The notes: generated from the sequence alone by a model not told the origin. Positions 32,165 to 42,406 are shown, counted from the first letter of the stretch. The stretch: DNA of 64,000 bases from DATAJX01 sp964601735 (GCA_964601735.1 CAZROO010000001.1:1-64000), one strand, 5' to 3'. Program-made: numbers and translations.

Positions 32165-33679
32165 CTACACGCCAAGGCCGCGATACGCCAGAGCCTCGGC
32201 CACTTGCGGTCGGCGGATGTGCTCCTCGCCCGCCAAATCGGCAATGGTGCGCGCCACTCTTATAATACGGTGATAGCCGCGGGCGGAAAGCCCCAGCTTA
32301 TCGGCGGCGTGGTTGAGCAGTTTGCGGCTTTCCTCGTCCAGTGGGCAGAATTCATCCAGCAGTTTGCCCTGCAGTTCGGCGTTGCAGGTAATTTTGCCGC
32401 CATACCGCGCCGTCTGCTTGCCGCGCGCCATCGCTACCCGCGCCGCCACTTGGACGGTACCCTCCCGCGCCGGGGGCAGGCTCAAATCGCTGGCCGCTAC
32501 CGCAGGCACGGGAATGCGCAAGTCAAAGCGGTCGAGCAACGGCCCACTCAACTTGTTTTGGTATTCCAGTGCGCAGCCCGGCTGCTTTTTGCAACCCTTG
32601 GTTTGGTCACCCAAATGGCCGCAGCGGCAGGGGTTCATCGCCGCCACCAGTTGGAACCGCGCCGGGTAGGTTACGTGCGCGCTTGCCCGGGCGATGGAAA
32701 TATTGCCGTTCTCCAGCGGTTGCCGCAGGGTTTCCAATACCGTGCGGGGGAATTCCGGCAGCTCGTCCAAAAACAGGATGCCACGATGCGAAAGACTCAT
32801 TTCTCCCGGCTTGGCCTTGATGCCGCCGCCGGTGAGGCTGGCCGGGCTGGCCGAGTGGTGCGGGTCGCGGAAGGGCCGCGTCGTCACCAAGCCTTCGCCG
32901 CCCAATGTCCCCGCCACGCTATGAATCAGGCTCACTTCCAAAGCTTCAGTGGCAGTGAGGGGTGGTAATAATCCCGGCAATCGCGAGGCCAGCATGCTCT
33001 TGCCGCTGCCCGGCGGCCCGCTCATTAAAAGGTGATGCCCCCCGGCGGCGGCCACTTCCAGCGCCCGCTTGGCGCTTTCCTGCCCGCGCACATCGGCCAG
33101 GTCGGTGGTGTGGTTGAGCAAACCGTTGCGGGCTGCGGCCCGAACCGGCGCCAAAATCTCGTCGCCCCGCAAGTGCTTGATAAGGCTTCCCAGGCTTTCA
33201 ATCCCCAGTACTGCCAACTCGCCGGCGGGCGCAGCCCAGGCGGCCTCGGCGGCATTGGCGGCGGGCACGCCTAAGCTGCGCACGCCTTCGCCCAACCCGT
33301 GAATGGCGGCAGGCAAACACCCTACCACCGGGTTCACCCGCCCATCCAAACCCAATTCACCCAGCAGCATCAACCCGTCGGCGGCATCGGCGGGCACCAC
33401 GCCCAGCGCCATTAAAAGGCCCAGCGCAATCGGCAAATCATAATGGCTGCCGTCTTTTTCCAGGTTGGCGGGGGCCAGGTTCACGGTAATCCGCTTGGCG
33501 GGAAAGCTCAGCCCCAGCGCATGGAAAGCCCCCCGTACCCGGTCGCGGCTCTCGCGCACCGCACCGCTGGGCAGGCCGATAATCGTCATCCCCACCACGC
33601 CGGGCGTCACTTGCACTTCAACGGGAACGGTCGAGACATTCAGTCCTTCCAAAGCAACGGTTTGCACGCGCGCGACCAT
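32165..33679 (-). CDS. comM: YifB/ComM family Mg-chelatase-like AAA+ ATPase
   Basis: A 504-residue protein: an N-terminal ChlI-like domain (VEVQVTPGVVGMTIIGLP, RITVNLAPANLEKDGSHYDLPIAL), then an AAA+ module with Walker A MSGPPGSGKSMLA near 220 and Walker B GILFLDELPEF, and a C-terminal Mg-chelatase lid with the Cys cluster MNPCRCGHLGDQTKGC. ComM is a hexameric branch-migration helicase supporting integration of DNA during transformation. No other competence genes are in the window. Confidence 0.93.
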   Translation of the reverse strand: MVARVQTVALEGLNVSTVPVEVQVTPGVVGMTIIGLPSGAVRESRDRVRGAFHALGLSFPAKRITVNLAPANLEKDGSHYDLPIALGLLMALGVVPADAADGLMLLGELGLDGRVNPVVGCLPAAIHGLGEGVRSLGVPAANAAEAAWAAPAGELAVLGIESLGSLIKHLRGDEILAPVRAAARNGLLNHTTDLADVRGQESAKRALEVAAAGGHHLLMSGPPGSGKSMLASRLPGLLPPLTATEALEVSLIHSVAGTLGGEGLVTTRPFRDPHHSASPASLTGGGIKAKPGEMSLSHRGILFLDELPEFPRTVLETLRQPLENGNISIARASAHVTYPARFQLVAAMNPCRCGHLGDQTKGCKKQPGCALEYQNKLSGPLLDRFDLRIPVPAVAASDLSLPPAREGTVQVAARVAMARGKQTARYGGKITCNAELQGKLLDEFCPLDEESRKLLNHAADKLGLSARGYHRIIRVARTIADLAGEEHIRRPQVAEALAYRGLGV

Positions 33680-33849
33680 GAGCCGGGTTATACCATGCCG
33701 CCGCCTCGCTTACATCAGGGTTACACGTTTGCCGCATTTCCTTCTGATTTGCGGCAAAGTAATTGAAATCCACAGCCGGCAGGCCTACGTCACCCTTGTT
33801 ATTAAGAAGTATCTACGGTCCAAAAGGCCAACCTTTGAAAGAGGAAAAC

Positions 33850-34023
33850 ATGAGCAACCAGCTTACCGAGAGTGAGTGCCGCGAACGTCAGCGGCAGCTT
33901 GAGGAGGCTTATCCCCGTTCCGGCAAAAAGCCGGAAAAGAAGGGAGCCACCGCGCCCAAACAGGCCGCGAATGTGGATACGGCGCAGGAAATTTTCTCGC
34001 GCTCCAGCCACCATAGCGCATAA
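33850..34023 (+). CDS. Small basic hypothetical protein
   Basis: 57 residues, starting MSNQLTESECRERQRQLEEA after a good GAGGAAAAC ribosome site, then a Lys/Ala/Pro-rich disordered middle and a short end (DTAQEIFSRSSHHSA). It is followed by its own terminator, which supports a real gene. No family recognised; the charged helix plus disordered tail suggests a nucleic-acid- or protein-binding peptide, but that is a guess. Confidence 0.6.
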   Translation: MSNQLTESECRERQRQLEEAYPRSGKKPEKKGATAPKQAANVDTAQEIFSRSSHHSA

Positions 34024-34061
34024 TCGGGTTCCGCTGAGTCTGGTTTTGTGTATCAGCGAGG

Positions 34062-34090
34062 AAAAGGCGGCCCCCAGGGCCGCCTTTTCT
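34062..34090 (+). terminator. Terminator of the small basic protein gene
   Basis: AAAGGCGGCCC-CCA-GGGCCGCCTTTT with trailing T residues. Confidence 0.85.
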
Positions 34091-34109
34091 ATATTCGGCA
34101 AGCGAAACT

Positions 34110-34211
34110 TTAAAACAGCTTGTTCACCAGCAACTCGGCCACGCCGTACAGGCCAACGGTGACCCCTGCCATAATGGCCACAATGTAAGCTTTCTCGCGC
34201 ATCAAATCCAT
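34110..34211 (-). CDS. Single-helix small membrane protein
   Basis: A 33-residue reading frame, MDLMREKAYIVAIMAGVTVG followed by LYGVAELLVNKLF, preceded at good spacing by GGAGGGCG. One membrane helix would span most of it. It lies on the opposite strand to the genes either side, in the gap upstream of lepA. Similar tiny membrane proteins are common but easily missed; the strong ribosome site and hydrophobicity are the support. Confidence 0.5.
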   Translation of the reverse strand: MDLMREKAYIVAIMAGVTVGLYGVAELLVNKLF

Positions 34212-34325
34212 TTTCACGCCCTCCATTTGGGGTTCGTATACAATTATTGCAACCCCTCGGCAACGGTTTTTGTATTCAGGCAGGTAAGGCCTTTTTATTC
34301 CTGAGAAATCTGCTAAAAGCGCTGT

Positions 34326-36149
<1,824 letters not shown>

Positions 36150-36230
36150 TGGCGCTGAAAACCCACAAGTGCCTGCGGTTTGATCGATCGAATGGCGCGT
36201 TGATCCCGCCGGAGATAAGATCCTCCGGCG

Positions 36231-37043
36231 ATGAAACCTTTTCTCAAATGGGCAGGGGGTAAGTTTCGGCTTGCCGAACGCATTGCCGCGCAACTTGACC
36301 ATAGTGCGCAACGTCTGATTGAACCGTTCACCGGCTCTGCCGCCATTTTCTTGAATACGGATTACCAACGTTATTTATTGGCCGATACCAATGCCGATTT
36401 AATCGCGCTGTTTCAGAATCTTAAGGATGGCAAGGATAAGTTTATCAAGGAAGCCGAGGCTTTTTTCCAGCCAGGGCATAATACGCTCGAATCATATATC
36501 GAGCACCGCAAACGCTTTAACACGAGCAATGATCCACGTGAAAAAGCCCTTCTTTTTCTCTATCTCAATCGTCACGGCTATAATGGGCTATGTCGATATA
36601 ATAAGAGCGGCGGATTCAACGTACCCTTTGGCCGTAACCCAAAACCGTATTTCCCCGCCGACGAAATGCGCTTCTTCGCGCATAAGGCGCGTAAAGCAGA
36701 GTTTTTAGTGGCCGATTTCCGCGCCACGCTTCAACAGGCCAAGTCAGGCGATACAGTATACGCTGACCCTCCCTATGTACCCCTGACAACCACAGCTAGT
36801 TTTACAGCGTATGACGGAAATACTTTTAGTTCGTCTGACCAGGCGGACTTGACGGCTACAGCAAAAAAACTCGCTGGCAAAGGCATTACAACGGTTATTT
36901 CCAATCACAATACCGAACAGACGATTCGCGACTATAAAAAGGCAGGCGCCATAAAAGTGAGTACATTTGATGTACGGCGTTTCATAAGCTGCCAAGGTGA
37001 GAAAAGAGAAAATGCCCCGGAGCTTCTCGCCGTCTTCGCGTGA
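36231..37043 (+). CDS. Dam-type DNA adenine methyltransferase
   Basis: A 270-residue N6-adenine methyltransferase of the D12/Dam class. MKPFLKWAGGKFRLAERIA is the SAM-binding N-terminus with motif I (FTGSAAIFLN) after it; the catalytic DPPY motif is in TVYADPPYVPL near 183. Family members methylate GATC; that specificity is likely but unproven. GC content is lower than in lepA and pyrF on either side. It overlaps the following nuclease gene by 32 nt, forming a two-gene cassette that looks like a restriction-modification system of phage or plasmid origin. Confidence 0.92.
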   Translation: MKPFLKWAGGKFRLAERIAAQLDHSAQRLIEPFTGSAAIFLNTDYQRYLLADTNADLIALFQNLKDGKDKFIKEAEAFFQPGHNTLESYIEHRKRFNTSNDPREKALLFLYLNRHGYNGLCRYNKSGGFNVPFGRNPKPYFPADEMRFFAHKARKAEFLVADFRATLQQAKSGDTVYADPPYVPLTTTASFTAYDGNTFSSSDQADLTATAKKLAGKGITTVISNHNTEQTIRDYKKAGAIKVSTFDVRRFISCQGEKRENAPELLAVFA

Positions 37044-37524
37044 CACTCAAGGTGGAAAAGCCAACAAGGCAGGAAGAATTCTCGAAAAGACCATTCTGCC
37101 TGTTTTCAGCGAAAACGGATTTAAAATTATTACCCATGCGACATGGGCGCGTGATCCGGACAAATACGACGGAGATGTTGTTATTACCGGTGTTCCTTAT
37201 ACAACTATCTATGGCCACACAGGCAAAACCGAGTTTGTTGTCAAATCACCAACCCGCAGTCTCTATTTCAGGGTGGAATGTAAATGGCAAAGCAGCAACG
37301 GAAGCGTGGATGAAAAGTTCCCTTATTTATACCTCAACATGGTGGAGCAATTTCCCGAACCGCATATCATCGTCGTGCTTGAAGGCGGTGGATACAAAGC
37401 AGGCGCTAAGCAATGGCTTGAAGACGCCATAAAATCCAAAAAGTATTTACCCGTCGGTTTTACTAAAAAACTGGAATTGATGAGTTTAACCGAGTTTCTG
37501 ACCTGGCTTCAAAAAACGCTTTAG
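37012..37524 (+). CDS. PD-(D/E)XK-type nuclease paired with the methyltransferase
   Basis: A 170-residue protein whose core reads RDPDKYDGDVVITGVPYTTIYG, FVVKSPTRSLYFRVECKW, SVDEKFPYLYLNMVEQFP and VVLEGGGYKAGAKQWL. VECKW supplies the E-x-K half of a PD-(D/E)XK active site, and an acidic residue precedes it. I recall the same block in phage-associated nucleases next to Dam-like methylases. Expected role: cutting unmethylated recognition sites, or a phage processing nuclease. ATG 37012 or GTG 36997 could start it, both inside the methylase gene. Low-GC codon use marks it as acquired. Confidence 0.75.
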   Translation: MPRSFSPSSRDTQGGKANKAGRILEKTILPVFSENGFKIITHATWARDPDKYDGDVVITGVPYTTIYGHTGKTEFVVKSPTRSLYFRVECKWQSSNGSVDEKFPYLYLNMVEQFPEPHIIVVLEGGGYKAGAKQWLEDAIKSKKYLPVGFTKKLELMSLTEFLTWLQKTL

Positions 37525-37558
37525 GTAGTTCCGATTCGGTCGCCTGACGCTGAGCCGC

Positions 37559-37587
37559 TTGCAGCGCGCCGTCCTGCTTGGTATACA
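37559..37587 (+). promoter_or_regulatory. Probable pyrF promoter
   Basis: TTGCAG (37559-37564), a 17-nt spacer and TATACA (37582-37587), 34 nt before the pyrF start. Confidence 0.6.
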
Positions 37588-37620
37588 CAATTGTCTTCCC
37601 GAAACACTTGGAGTTTTCCA

Positions 37621-38328
37621 ATGAAAACCGACCAGCTTATCGTCGCGCTCGATACCGACAATCCTTTCCAGGCCCAAATCTGGATCGACCAACTCACGCC
37701 GACCGGCTGCCTTTTCAAGGTTGGTAACCAACTGGTCGCGGCCTGTATCAGCGCTCGTTACCATGTGCTCGATCTGCCCCTGCCACCGGGCCGCTTGATG
37801 CTCGACCTCAAACTGTGGGATACGAAAGATACCGTCAGCAAAACCGCACTCACGTTGTGTCGCGCGCTTAAACCGCGGTTCTTCACCATCCCGTTGCCCT
37901 ACAACCATCCCAGCGTGGTGGAAGCCATCGGGCTGTTGAAGGAGAACAGTCCCGACACCATTGTACTGGGCGTTACCGTGCTCACCAGCATGGACAAAAC
38001 GGCAGTATGGGAAGCATCCGCTTGCCTCTATAATGACGATAACGCGCCGGCCCACGCAGTGGCGCACTTTGCCACCTTGGGCGGCATGGCCGGTCTGGAA
38101 GGCTTGGTTTGCTCGCCGCACGAGGTATCCCTGCTTAAATCTTTTAACTTCAAATACTTCGTCACACCGGGTATTCGTTTGCCGGGCGGCGAACAACACG
38201 ACCAGAAGCGCATCGCCACCCCGGCTATGGCGCTGGAAGCGGGTGCCACCCACTTCGTCGTCGGCCGCCCCATTACCGAAGCGCCCAACCCGCTCGCCGC
38301 GGCCCGGAAGATCCTGGCTTCGGCCTGA
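37621..38328 (+). CDS. pyrF: Orotidine 5'-phosphate decarboxylase
   Basis: A 235-residue enzyme that makes UMP from OMP. TDQLIVALDT opens the barrel; RLMLDLKLWDTKDTVSKT is the catalytic Asp-x-Lys-x-x-Asp motif; VTPGIRLPGG and HFVVGRPITEAPNP are the phosphate-binding signatures. Start ATG 37621 has GGAG upstream. It has its own promoter and terminator, far from pyrE. Confidence 0.94.
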   Translation: MKTDQLIVALDTDNPFQAQIWIDQLTPTGCLFKVGNQLVAACISARYHVLDLPLPPGRLMLDLKLWDTKDTVSKTALTLCRALKPRFFTIPLPYNHPSVVEAIGLLKENSPDTIVLGVTVLTSMDKTAVWEASACLYNDDNAPAHAVAHFATLGGMAGLEGLVCSPHEVSLLKSFNFKYFVTPGIRLPGGEQHDQKRIATPAMALEAGATHFVVGRPITEAPNPLAAARKILASA

Positions 38329-38334
38329 AAACGT

Positions 38335-38360
38335 AAAACCCCGCCACGGCGGGGTTTTTT
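38335..38360 (+). terminator. Terminator of pyrF
   Basis: AAAACCCCGCC-ACG-GCGGGGTTTTTT, 7 nt after the stop. Confidence 0.9.
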
Positions 38361-38373
38361 AGTGGGTACAGGC

Positions 38374-38610
38374 TTACCCAGCGAGGCCGAGGAGCGCCGT
38401 AAACGTATCACTGGCAAGAGAAACCCCCTGCACTTCACCCGGCGTGCGGTTGGTCGTCTCGGCGGATTGTTTCGGATTGCTGCCATACAGGCTATTGGTC
38501 GGCACCTCAGAAGCGCCGGTCACCGGGTCTTTTTGCGAAACGATGCCGGTGATGGCGGCGGGCTTCGCACCCAGCGCGTCAGAGTACAGGCTGCAATTCG
38601 GCACGCTCAT
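38374..38610 (-). CDS. Possible small hypothetical protein
   Basis: A 78-residue frame, polar and Ser/Thr/Ala-rich (GIVSQKDPVTGASEVPTNSL, QSAETTNRTPGEVQGVSLAS), convergent with pyrF. GC-rich third positions argue for coding, but there is no clear ribosome site and no recognisable domain. Confidence 0.4.
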   Translation of the reverse strand: MSVPNCSLYSDALGAKPAAITGIVSQKDPVTGASEVPTNSLYGSNPKQSAETTNRTPGEVQGVSLASDTFTALLGLAG

Positions 38611-38754
38611 GTCAATGACATATGCAGCATGCCCAAAGTTTAATCAAACAGTCGTTCGTTTTTGGCCGCCCCGCCTGTGTTTCGCTTGCACCGCTGTATA
38701 CCCGGTGCACAATGGGTGCAGGTTACCTTTGCTTCCGTTTCTCAGGAGGATCGA

Positions 38755-39036
38755 ATGAAGCTTCATTCCGCCCTTACCCTGCTTGCCCTTGTTACCGCCG
38801 TCCCTGCCGCCGCCTGCCCGGGCCCCTCTGCCCGTAACGAAGGCCCGTACCGCAATGTCAGCCCCAACACCGAGGCTGCCGTCCGCCGCTACAGCTACAG
38901 CGCCATCTACGACCTCCAAACCTACGACTGCGCCCGCATCACCAACTGGTATCAACGCTATGGCTGGTACATCACTTCGTACCCGGTTTACCGGCACGGC
39001 TTTGGCCGCAGCTGGCATTTCGGGAGGGGTCGGTGA
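38755..39036 (+). CDS. Small secreted aromatic-rich protein
   Basis: A 93-residue exported protein with a perfect AGGAGG site 7 nt before the ATG. Signal MKLHSALTLLALVTAVPAAA, then a Tyr/Arg-rich mature part (RRYSYSAIYDLQTYDCARIT, WYQRYGWYITSYPVYRHGFG). The YDCARITNWYQRYGWY segment resembles the short YARHG-type motif of a small extracellular domain. Its stop overlaps the next gene's GTG start by 4 nt, so the two form an operon. Confidence 0.7.
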   Translation: MKLHSALTLLALVTAVPAAACPGPSARNEGPYRNVSPNTEAAVRRYSYSAIYDLQTYDCARITNWYQRYGWYITSYPVYRHGFGRSWHFGRGR

Positions 39037-39317
39037 AACCGCTTGCGGTCCTGGGCTTTGCGGCCTGCCTGTTGGCCGCGGGCCCCGCCTCGGCCAACCT
39101 CACCCAACGGCTGGGCAATGCGCCCACTTCTTGCGGCGAAGCTAGCGCCCAGGCCATACACAGCACTTACGACAGCCTGCGCCTGACCCTGGTAACGGCG
39201 GGCACCACGCCTGGCCGCAGCATCATGTGGCAGGGCTATGTGCGCTATCAGCAGGAACTGGCCCATATTTATAATATGGCCCATGCTTACCTGAAGGCCC
39301 ATTGCCCTCTCCACTGA
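39033..39317 (+). CDS. Small secreted protein, partner of the preceding gene
   Basis: A 94-residue exported protein with GTG start. Signal MKPLAVLGFAACLLAAGPASA; mature part NLTQRLGNAPTSCGEASAQA then a helical region and a terminal C (LKAHCPLH), giving two Cys and possibly one disulphide. No family recognised. Overlap with the previous gene and a shared terminator show co-expression. Confidence 0.65.
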   Translation: MKPLAVLGFAACLLAAGPASANLTQRLGNAPTSCGEASAQAIHSTYDSLRLTLVTAGTTPGRSIMWQGYVRYQQELAHIYNMAHAYLKAHCPLH

Positions 39318-39324
39318 ACAAACC

Positions 39325-39366
39325 GCAACGCCCGGGCTTCGTAAAAAGCCCGGGCGTTGCCTTTTA
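39325..39366 (+). terminator. Terminator of the small secreted protein operon
   Basis: GCAACGCCCGGGCTT pairs with AAGCCCGGGCGTTGC around a short loop, then CTTTT. Confidence 0.9.
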
Positions 39367-39393
39367 AGGGTAAGTGTCCTATCTGCTGCTTAT

Positions 39394-41313
39394 ATGAACA
39401 ACGTGCCCGAACAGTTTGATGTGATTGTCGTCGGCGGCGGCCACGCCGGGTCCGAAGCCGCGTCCGCCGCTGCGCGGCTGGGCGCCAATACGCTTTTGCT
39501 CACGGGAAACATCGACCTCATCGGGCAAATGAGCTGCAATCCCGCCATCGGCGGCTTGGCCAAGGGCCATCTGGTCAAGGAAATCGACGCTCTCGACGGC
39601 ATCATGGGCCGCATGACCGACGAGGCGGGCATCCAGTTCCGCATGCTCAACGCCAGCAAGGGCCCGGCGGTGCGCGGCCCGCGCGCCCAGGCCGACCGCA
39701 AGCTCTACCGCCAGGCTGTGCAACGCGAGCTTTTCGCCACTCCCAACCTTACTATCCGCCAGGCCGAAGTCACCGACGTCATCCCTGCCGTCCTTAATGA
39801 GAACGGCGCCCCGGCACAGGCCGGGGCCTTGCCGGAAGGCAGGCTGACCGTAACAACGAACACGGGCTGGGTTTTTGAAGCTCCCGCCGTCGTCCTCACC
39901 ACCGGCACCTTCCTCCGCGGCCTCATCCACATCGGCACCAGCCAAAGCACCAATGGCCGCCTCGGTGAACCCGCCTCCATCCGCCTCGCCGATACCCTCA
40001 AAAAGCTCAATTTTCGCGTCGGCCGCCTCAAAACCGGCACCCCCCCGCGGCTCGACACCCGTACCATCGATTACAGCCAACTGGCCGAGCAACCCGGCGA
40101 TTTCCCGCCCCAGCCCTTCAGCACGCTGACCGGCAAAATCACCCAAACCCAGCTGCCCTGCCACATTACCTATACCAATGCGGCCACGCACGAGGTCATC
40201 AAGGCCAACCTCCACCGCAGCCCCATGTATTCCGGGCAAATCCAGGGCACGGGGCCGCGCTACTGCCCCAGCATCGAAGACAAGGTCGTCCGCTTCGCCA
40301 GCAAAGAGAATCACCAGTTGTTCCTCGAGCCCGAAGGCTACGATAGCCTCGAGGTCTACCCCAACGGCATTTCCACCAGCCTGCCCATCGACGTCCAGCA
40401 CGCCATGCTGGCCACCATCCCGGGGCTGGAAAAGGCGCAAATCCTGCGCCCCGGCTACGCCATCGAATACGATTATGTCGACCCTACCGAGCTGTTCCCC
40501 ACGTTAGAGACCAAAAAAATCCCCGGCCTGTTCCTCGCCGGGCAAATCAACGGCACCACGGGGTACGAAGAAGCCGCCGCCCAAGGGTTAATGGCCGGCC
40601 TCAACGCCGGCCTCAAGGCGGCGGGCAAGGGCCCGTTCGTGCTCAGCCGCTCCGAAGCCTATATAGGGGTGCTCATCGACGACCTCACCACCAAGGGTAC
40701 CTCCGAGCCCTACCGCATGTTCACCAGCCGGGCTGAATACCGTCTGATGCTCCGGGCCGACAACGCCGACCTCCGCCTTACCCAAAAAGGGGAGAGCATC
40801 GGCTGTGTCACTTTGCGTCGGAAAAATGCCTTTGCCGCACGTTTGAGTGACGTGAATACAGCCTTGGGCGTCGCCAAAACGACCAAGGTGCACCCTCAAA
40901 GCGACCTCGGAAAACAGGTGGCCGAATTAGCGGGGAATTATCGCGACAGCCTCTCCGCCTTCGAGGTTTTGAAGCGTCCGCAGATAAGCTTGGACTTACT
41001 GACCAAATATGTCCCTGAATTGTCTAGCATGCCCTGCCACGCTCTTGAGCAGGTTGAAATTGAGGCAAAGTACGATGGTTATCTCCAACGCCAGGAAAAC
41101 GACGCCGCCCGCCTGCGCGAAGATGAAAAATTGGAAATTCCCACCGGGTTGGATTTTTCCACGGTCGGGGGCCTGAGTATCGAGGTCCGCCAGAAGCTCG
41201 ACCATTTCCGCCCCACCACCCTGGCGGCAGCGGCGCAAATCTCTGGCATCACTCCGGCGGCCTTAACCGCCCTGTGGGTGCACCTGCGCAAAAATTCTAA
41301 CCTCGAAGCCTAA
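39394..41313 (+). CDS. mnmG: tRNA uridine-5-carboxymethylaminomethyl modification enzyme MnmG
   Basis: A 639-residue FAD protein, partner of MnmE. FDVIVVGGGHAGSEAASAAARLG is the dinucleotide fold; QMSCNPAIGGLAKGHLVKEIDALDG, RGPRAQADRKLYR, GTFLRGLIHIG, RVGRLKTGTPPRLD, GYAIEYDY, LFLAGQINGTTGYEEAAAQGL and TSRAEYRLMLRADNADLRLT follow in order. Residues about 135-150 (NENGAPAQAGALPEG) are longer than in E. coli and coincide with a 20-nt palindromic repeat. Codon use from about 40810 becomes less GC-rich, but the frame and motifs are intact. Confidence 0.97.
   Translation: MNNVPEQFDVIVVGGGHAGSEAASAAARLGANTLLLTGNIDLIGQMSCNPAIGGLAKGHLVKEIDALDGIMGRMTDEAGIQFRMLNASKGPAVRGPRAQADRKLYRQAVQRELFATPNLTIRQAEVTDVIPAVLNENGAPAQAGALPEGRLTVTTNTGWVFEAPAVVLTTGTFLRGLIHIGTSQSTNGRLGEPASIRLADTLKKLNFRVGRLKTGTPPRLDTRTIDYSQLAEQPGDFPPQPFSTLTGKITQTQLPCHITYTNAATHEVIKANLHRSPMYSGQIQGTGPRYCPSIEDKVVRFASKENHQLFLEPEGYDSLEVYPNGISTSLPIDVQHAMLATIPGLEKAQILRPGYAIEYDYVDPTELFPTLETKKIPGLFLAGQINGTTGYEEAAAQGLMAGLNAGLKAAGKGPFVLSRSEAYIGVLIDDLTTKGTSEPYRMFTSRAEYRLMLRADNADLRLTQKGESIGCVTLRRKNAFAARLSDVNTALGVAKTTKVHPQSDLGKQVAELAGNYRDSLSAFEVLKRPQISLDLLTKYVPELSSMPCHALEQVEIEAKYDGYLQRQENDAARLREDEKLEIPTGLDFSTVGGLSIEVRQKLDHFRPTTLAAAAQISGITPAALTALWVHLRKNSNLEA
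39808..39827. repeat. 20-nt palindrome inside mnmG
   Basis: GCCCCGGC-ACAG-GCCGGGGC, 8-bp arms, in frame within a variable loop of MnmG (peptide GAPAQAGAL). Confidence 0.75.
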
Positions 41314-41386
41314 GCCCAGCTTGATTTTCCGCCGGGTTCCGGCAATATGCATACAAGTTGATTCCCGTTTTTACAGAGGTGTGTTT

Positions 41387-41767
41387 ATGCCCGATGAAGA
41401 CAATTTCTTTACCCTCCTGCGCCTTGATGACGCCGAAGCTTTTTTCGAGGCTGTTCTGCAAACTGTCGATGAAGAACGCGAAGAGCTCAATGCCGGGCGG
41501 CTTATCCCTGCGTTGGGTCAGGTTTTAAGCGTCATGGTCAGGGGCGGCGATTTTGTGGCCCTTTGCCATTTCCGCCAAAAGCTGGCCCAGCACGGCGAAC
41601 TCTCCTATCTGGCCTATAATTCCGCCTTGAACATCGGCCGGTTGGTTGTCCCGCTCGATCAAAGCCTCAAGCCACAAAATACCGGTATGTGGCAGGTGCG
41701 GCCTCGCCTTAAAGGCCGGGTTCTTGAAACCGACCGCTACGACGACATCGAAAGTAGCCGCAGTTAA
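41387..41767 (+). CDS. Hypothetical acidic protein
   Basis: A 126-residue protein from ATG 41387 (AGAGGTG upstream). The first half is acidic and helical (FFTLLRLDDAEAFFEAVLQTVDEEREELNAG), the second has VMVRGGDFVALCHFRQKLA and LNIGRLVVPLDQSL. No family recognised. It has its own terminator and lies between mnmG and rsmG, where most alphaproteobacteria have no extra gene. Confidence 0.6.
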   Translation: MPDEDNFFTLLRLDDAEAFFEAVLQTVDEEREELNAGRLIPALGQVLSVMVRGGDFVALCHFRQKLAQHGELSYLAYNSALNIGRLVVPLDQSLKPQNTGMWQVRPRLKGRVLETDRYDDIESSRS

Positions 41768-41776
41768 GTGATATAG

Positions 41777-41807
41777 AGGCGCCCAGTCAAAACCGGGCGC
41801 CTTTTTT
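41777..41807 (+). terminator. Terminator after the hypothetical acidic protein gene
   Basis: GGCGCCC...GGGCGCC stem followed by six T residues. Confidence 0.85.
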
Positions 41808-41808
41808 A

Positions 41809-41990
41809 GCGTGATAAACGCAAAATTAAAGTATACACATCGTCAAATATCCACAGTGTGCCAAGCCTTTCTGCTCTGCAGATTTTGTATGCCAAATCCT
41901 TCCCACCTTATCGTCCTTCTCATGGCGTTGGGCTGCTACGCCTTCCGATAACGGGGTGTCAGACCCTGCCGCATCGGTCCAGGTGCCCAG
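41809..41990. other. Leader region upstream of the small ORF/structured RNA
   Basis: Contains a TATACA -10-like element at 41832-41837, a one-mismatch DnaA-box-like ATATCCACA near 41849, and pyrimidine-rich sequence. No gene is convincing here. Confidence 0.35.
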
Positions 41991-42218
41991 GTGAGTCAAC
42001 CGATCCTCGATTCGGTCGTCCGGTTGCCGACCGACGGAGGGTATCAGGCTGCCCTCGACGACGACCCGACCCTCATCACGCTCTTGTCACTGCCCTCGTC
42101 TTTCCATCAGCAATTGCCTCGGCATGAGGCAGTGACCCCTGACGTGATTTTCATCACGCCGACCTTGCTCACCACCTGCAGAGAGAATTATCAGGTAATT
42201 CTCTCTGCATTTTTTTGA
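41991..42218 (+). CDS. Possible 75-residue protein overlapping a strong terminator; may be a structured RNA
   Basis: GTG 41991, preceded by CCAGG, opens a frame whose first 62 codons have GC-rich third positions (MSQPILDSVVRLPTDGGYQA, then ALDDDPTLITLLSLPSS), as in real genes here. The last 13 codons are the terminator hairpin itself. The same stretch also folds: ATCACG and GTCACTGCC pair with GGCAGTGAC and CGTGAT as a nested stem with an internal loop. Either a small protein read into its terminator, or a non-coding RNA of about 200-350 nt. No family recognised for either. Confidence 0.35.
   Translation: MSQPILDSVVRLPTDGGYQAALDDDPTLITLLSLPSSFHQQLPRHEAVTPDVIFITPTLLTTCRENYQVILSAFF
42178..42216 (+). 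terminator. Very strong rho-independent terminator
   Basis: GCAGAGAGAATTA and TAATTCTCTCTGC form a perfect 13-bp stem around a 4-5 nt loop, followed by seven T residues. Confidence 0.92.
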
Positions 42219-42406
42219 TGCAATTCAGGAGTCTGTCAAAAACCGGATTTGATTTTTACCCGATCTCTTTTAAGTTGTTTTCGGTCGGTGGACAGGTATG
42301 CTGGAATATCAAAAAACACAAGGTTTTTCCTTATAAAATAGCATGTAAGTAAATAGTTACAATCGTGATCGCTTGCCATTGGGGCCAACGCGTGCCATCA
42401 AGGGGC
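42219..42406. other. AT-rich gap upstream of rsmG
   Basis: No gene, hairpin or clear promoter seen. The AT-rich stretch near 42325-42365 probably holds the rsmG promoter. Confidence 0.3.

Noticed and set aside
41858..42127. 89-codon plus-strand frame
   Set aside because: Arg/Pro/Ser-rich out-of-frame reading; the 41991 frame in the same DNA has better third-position bias, and the region may be RNA.
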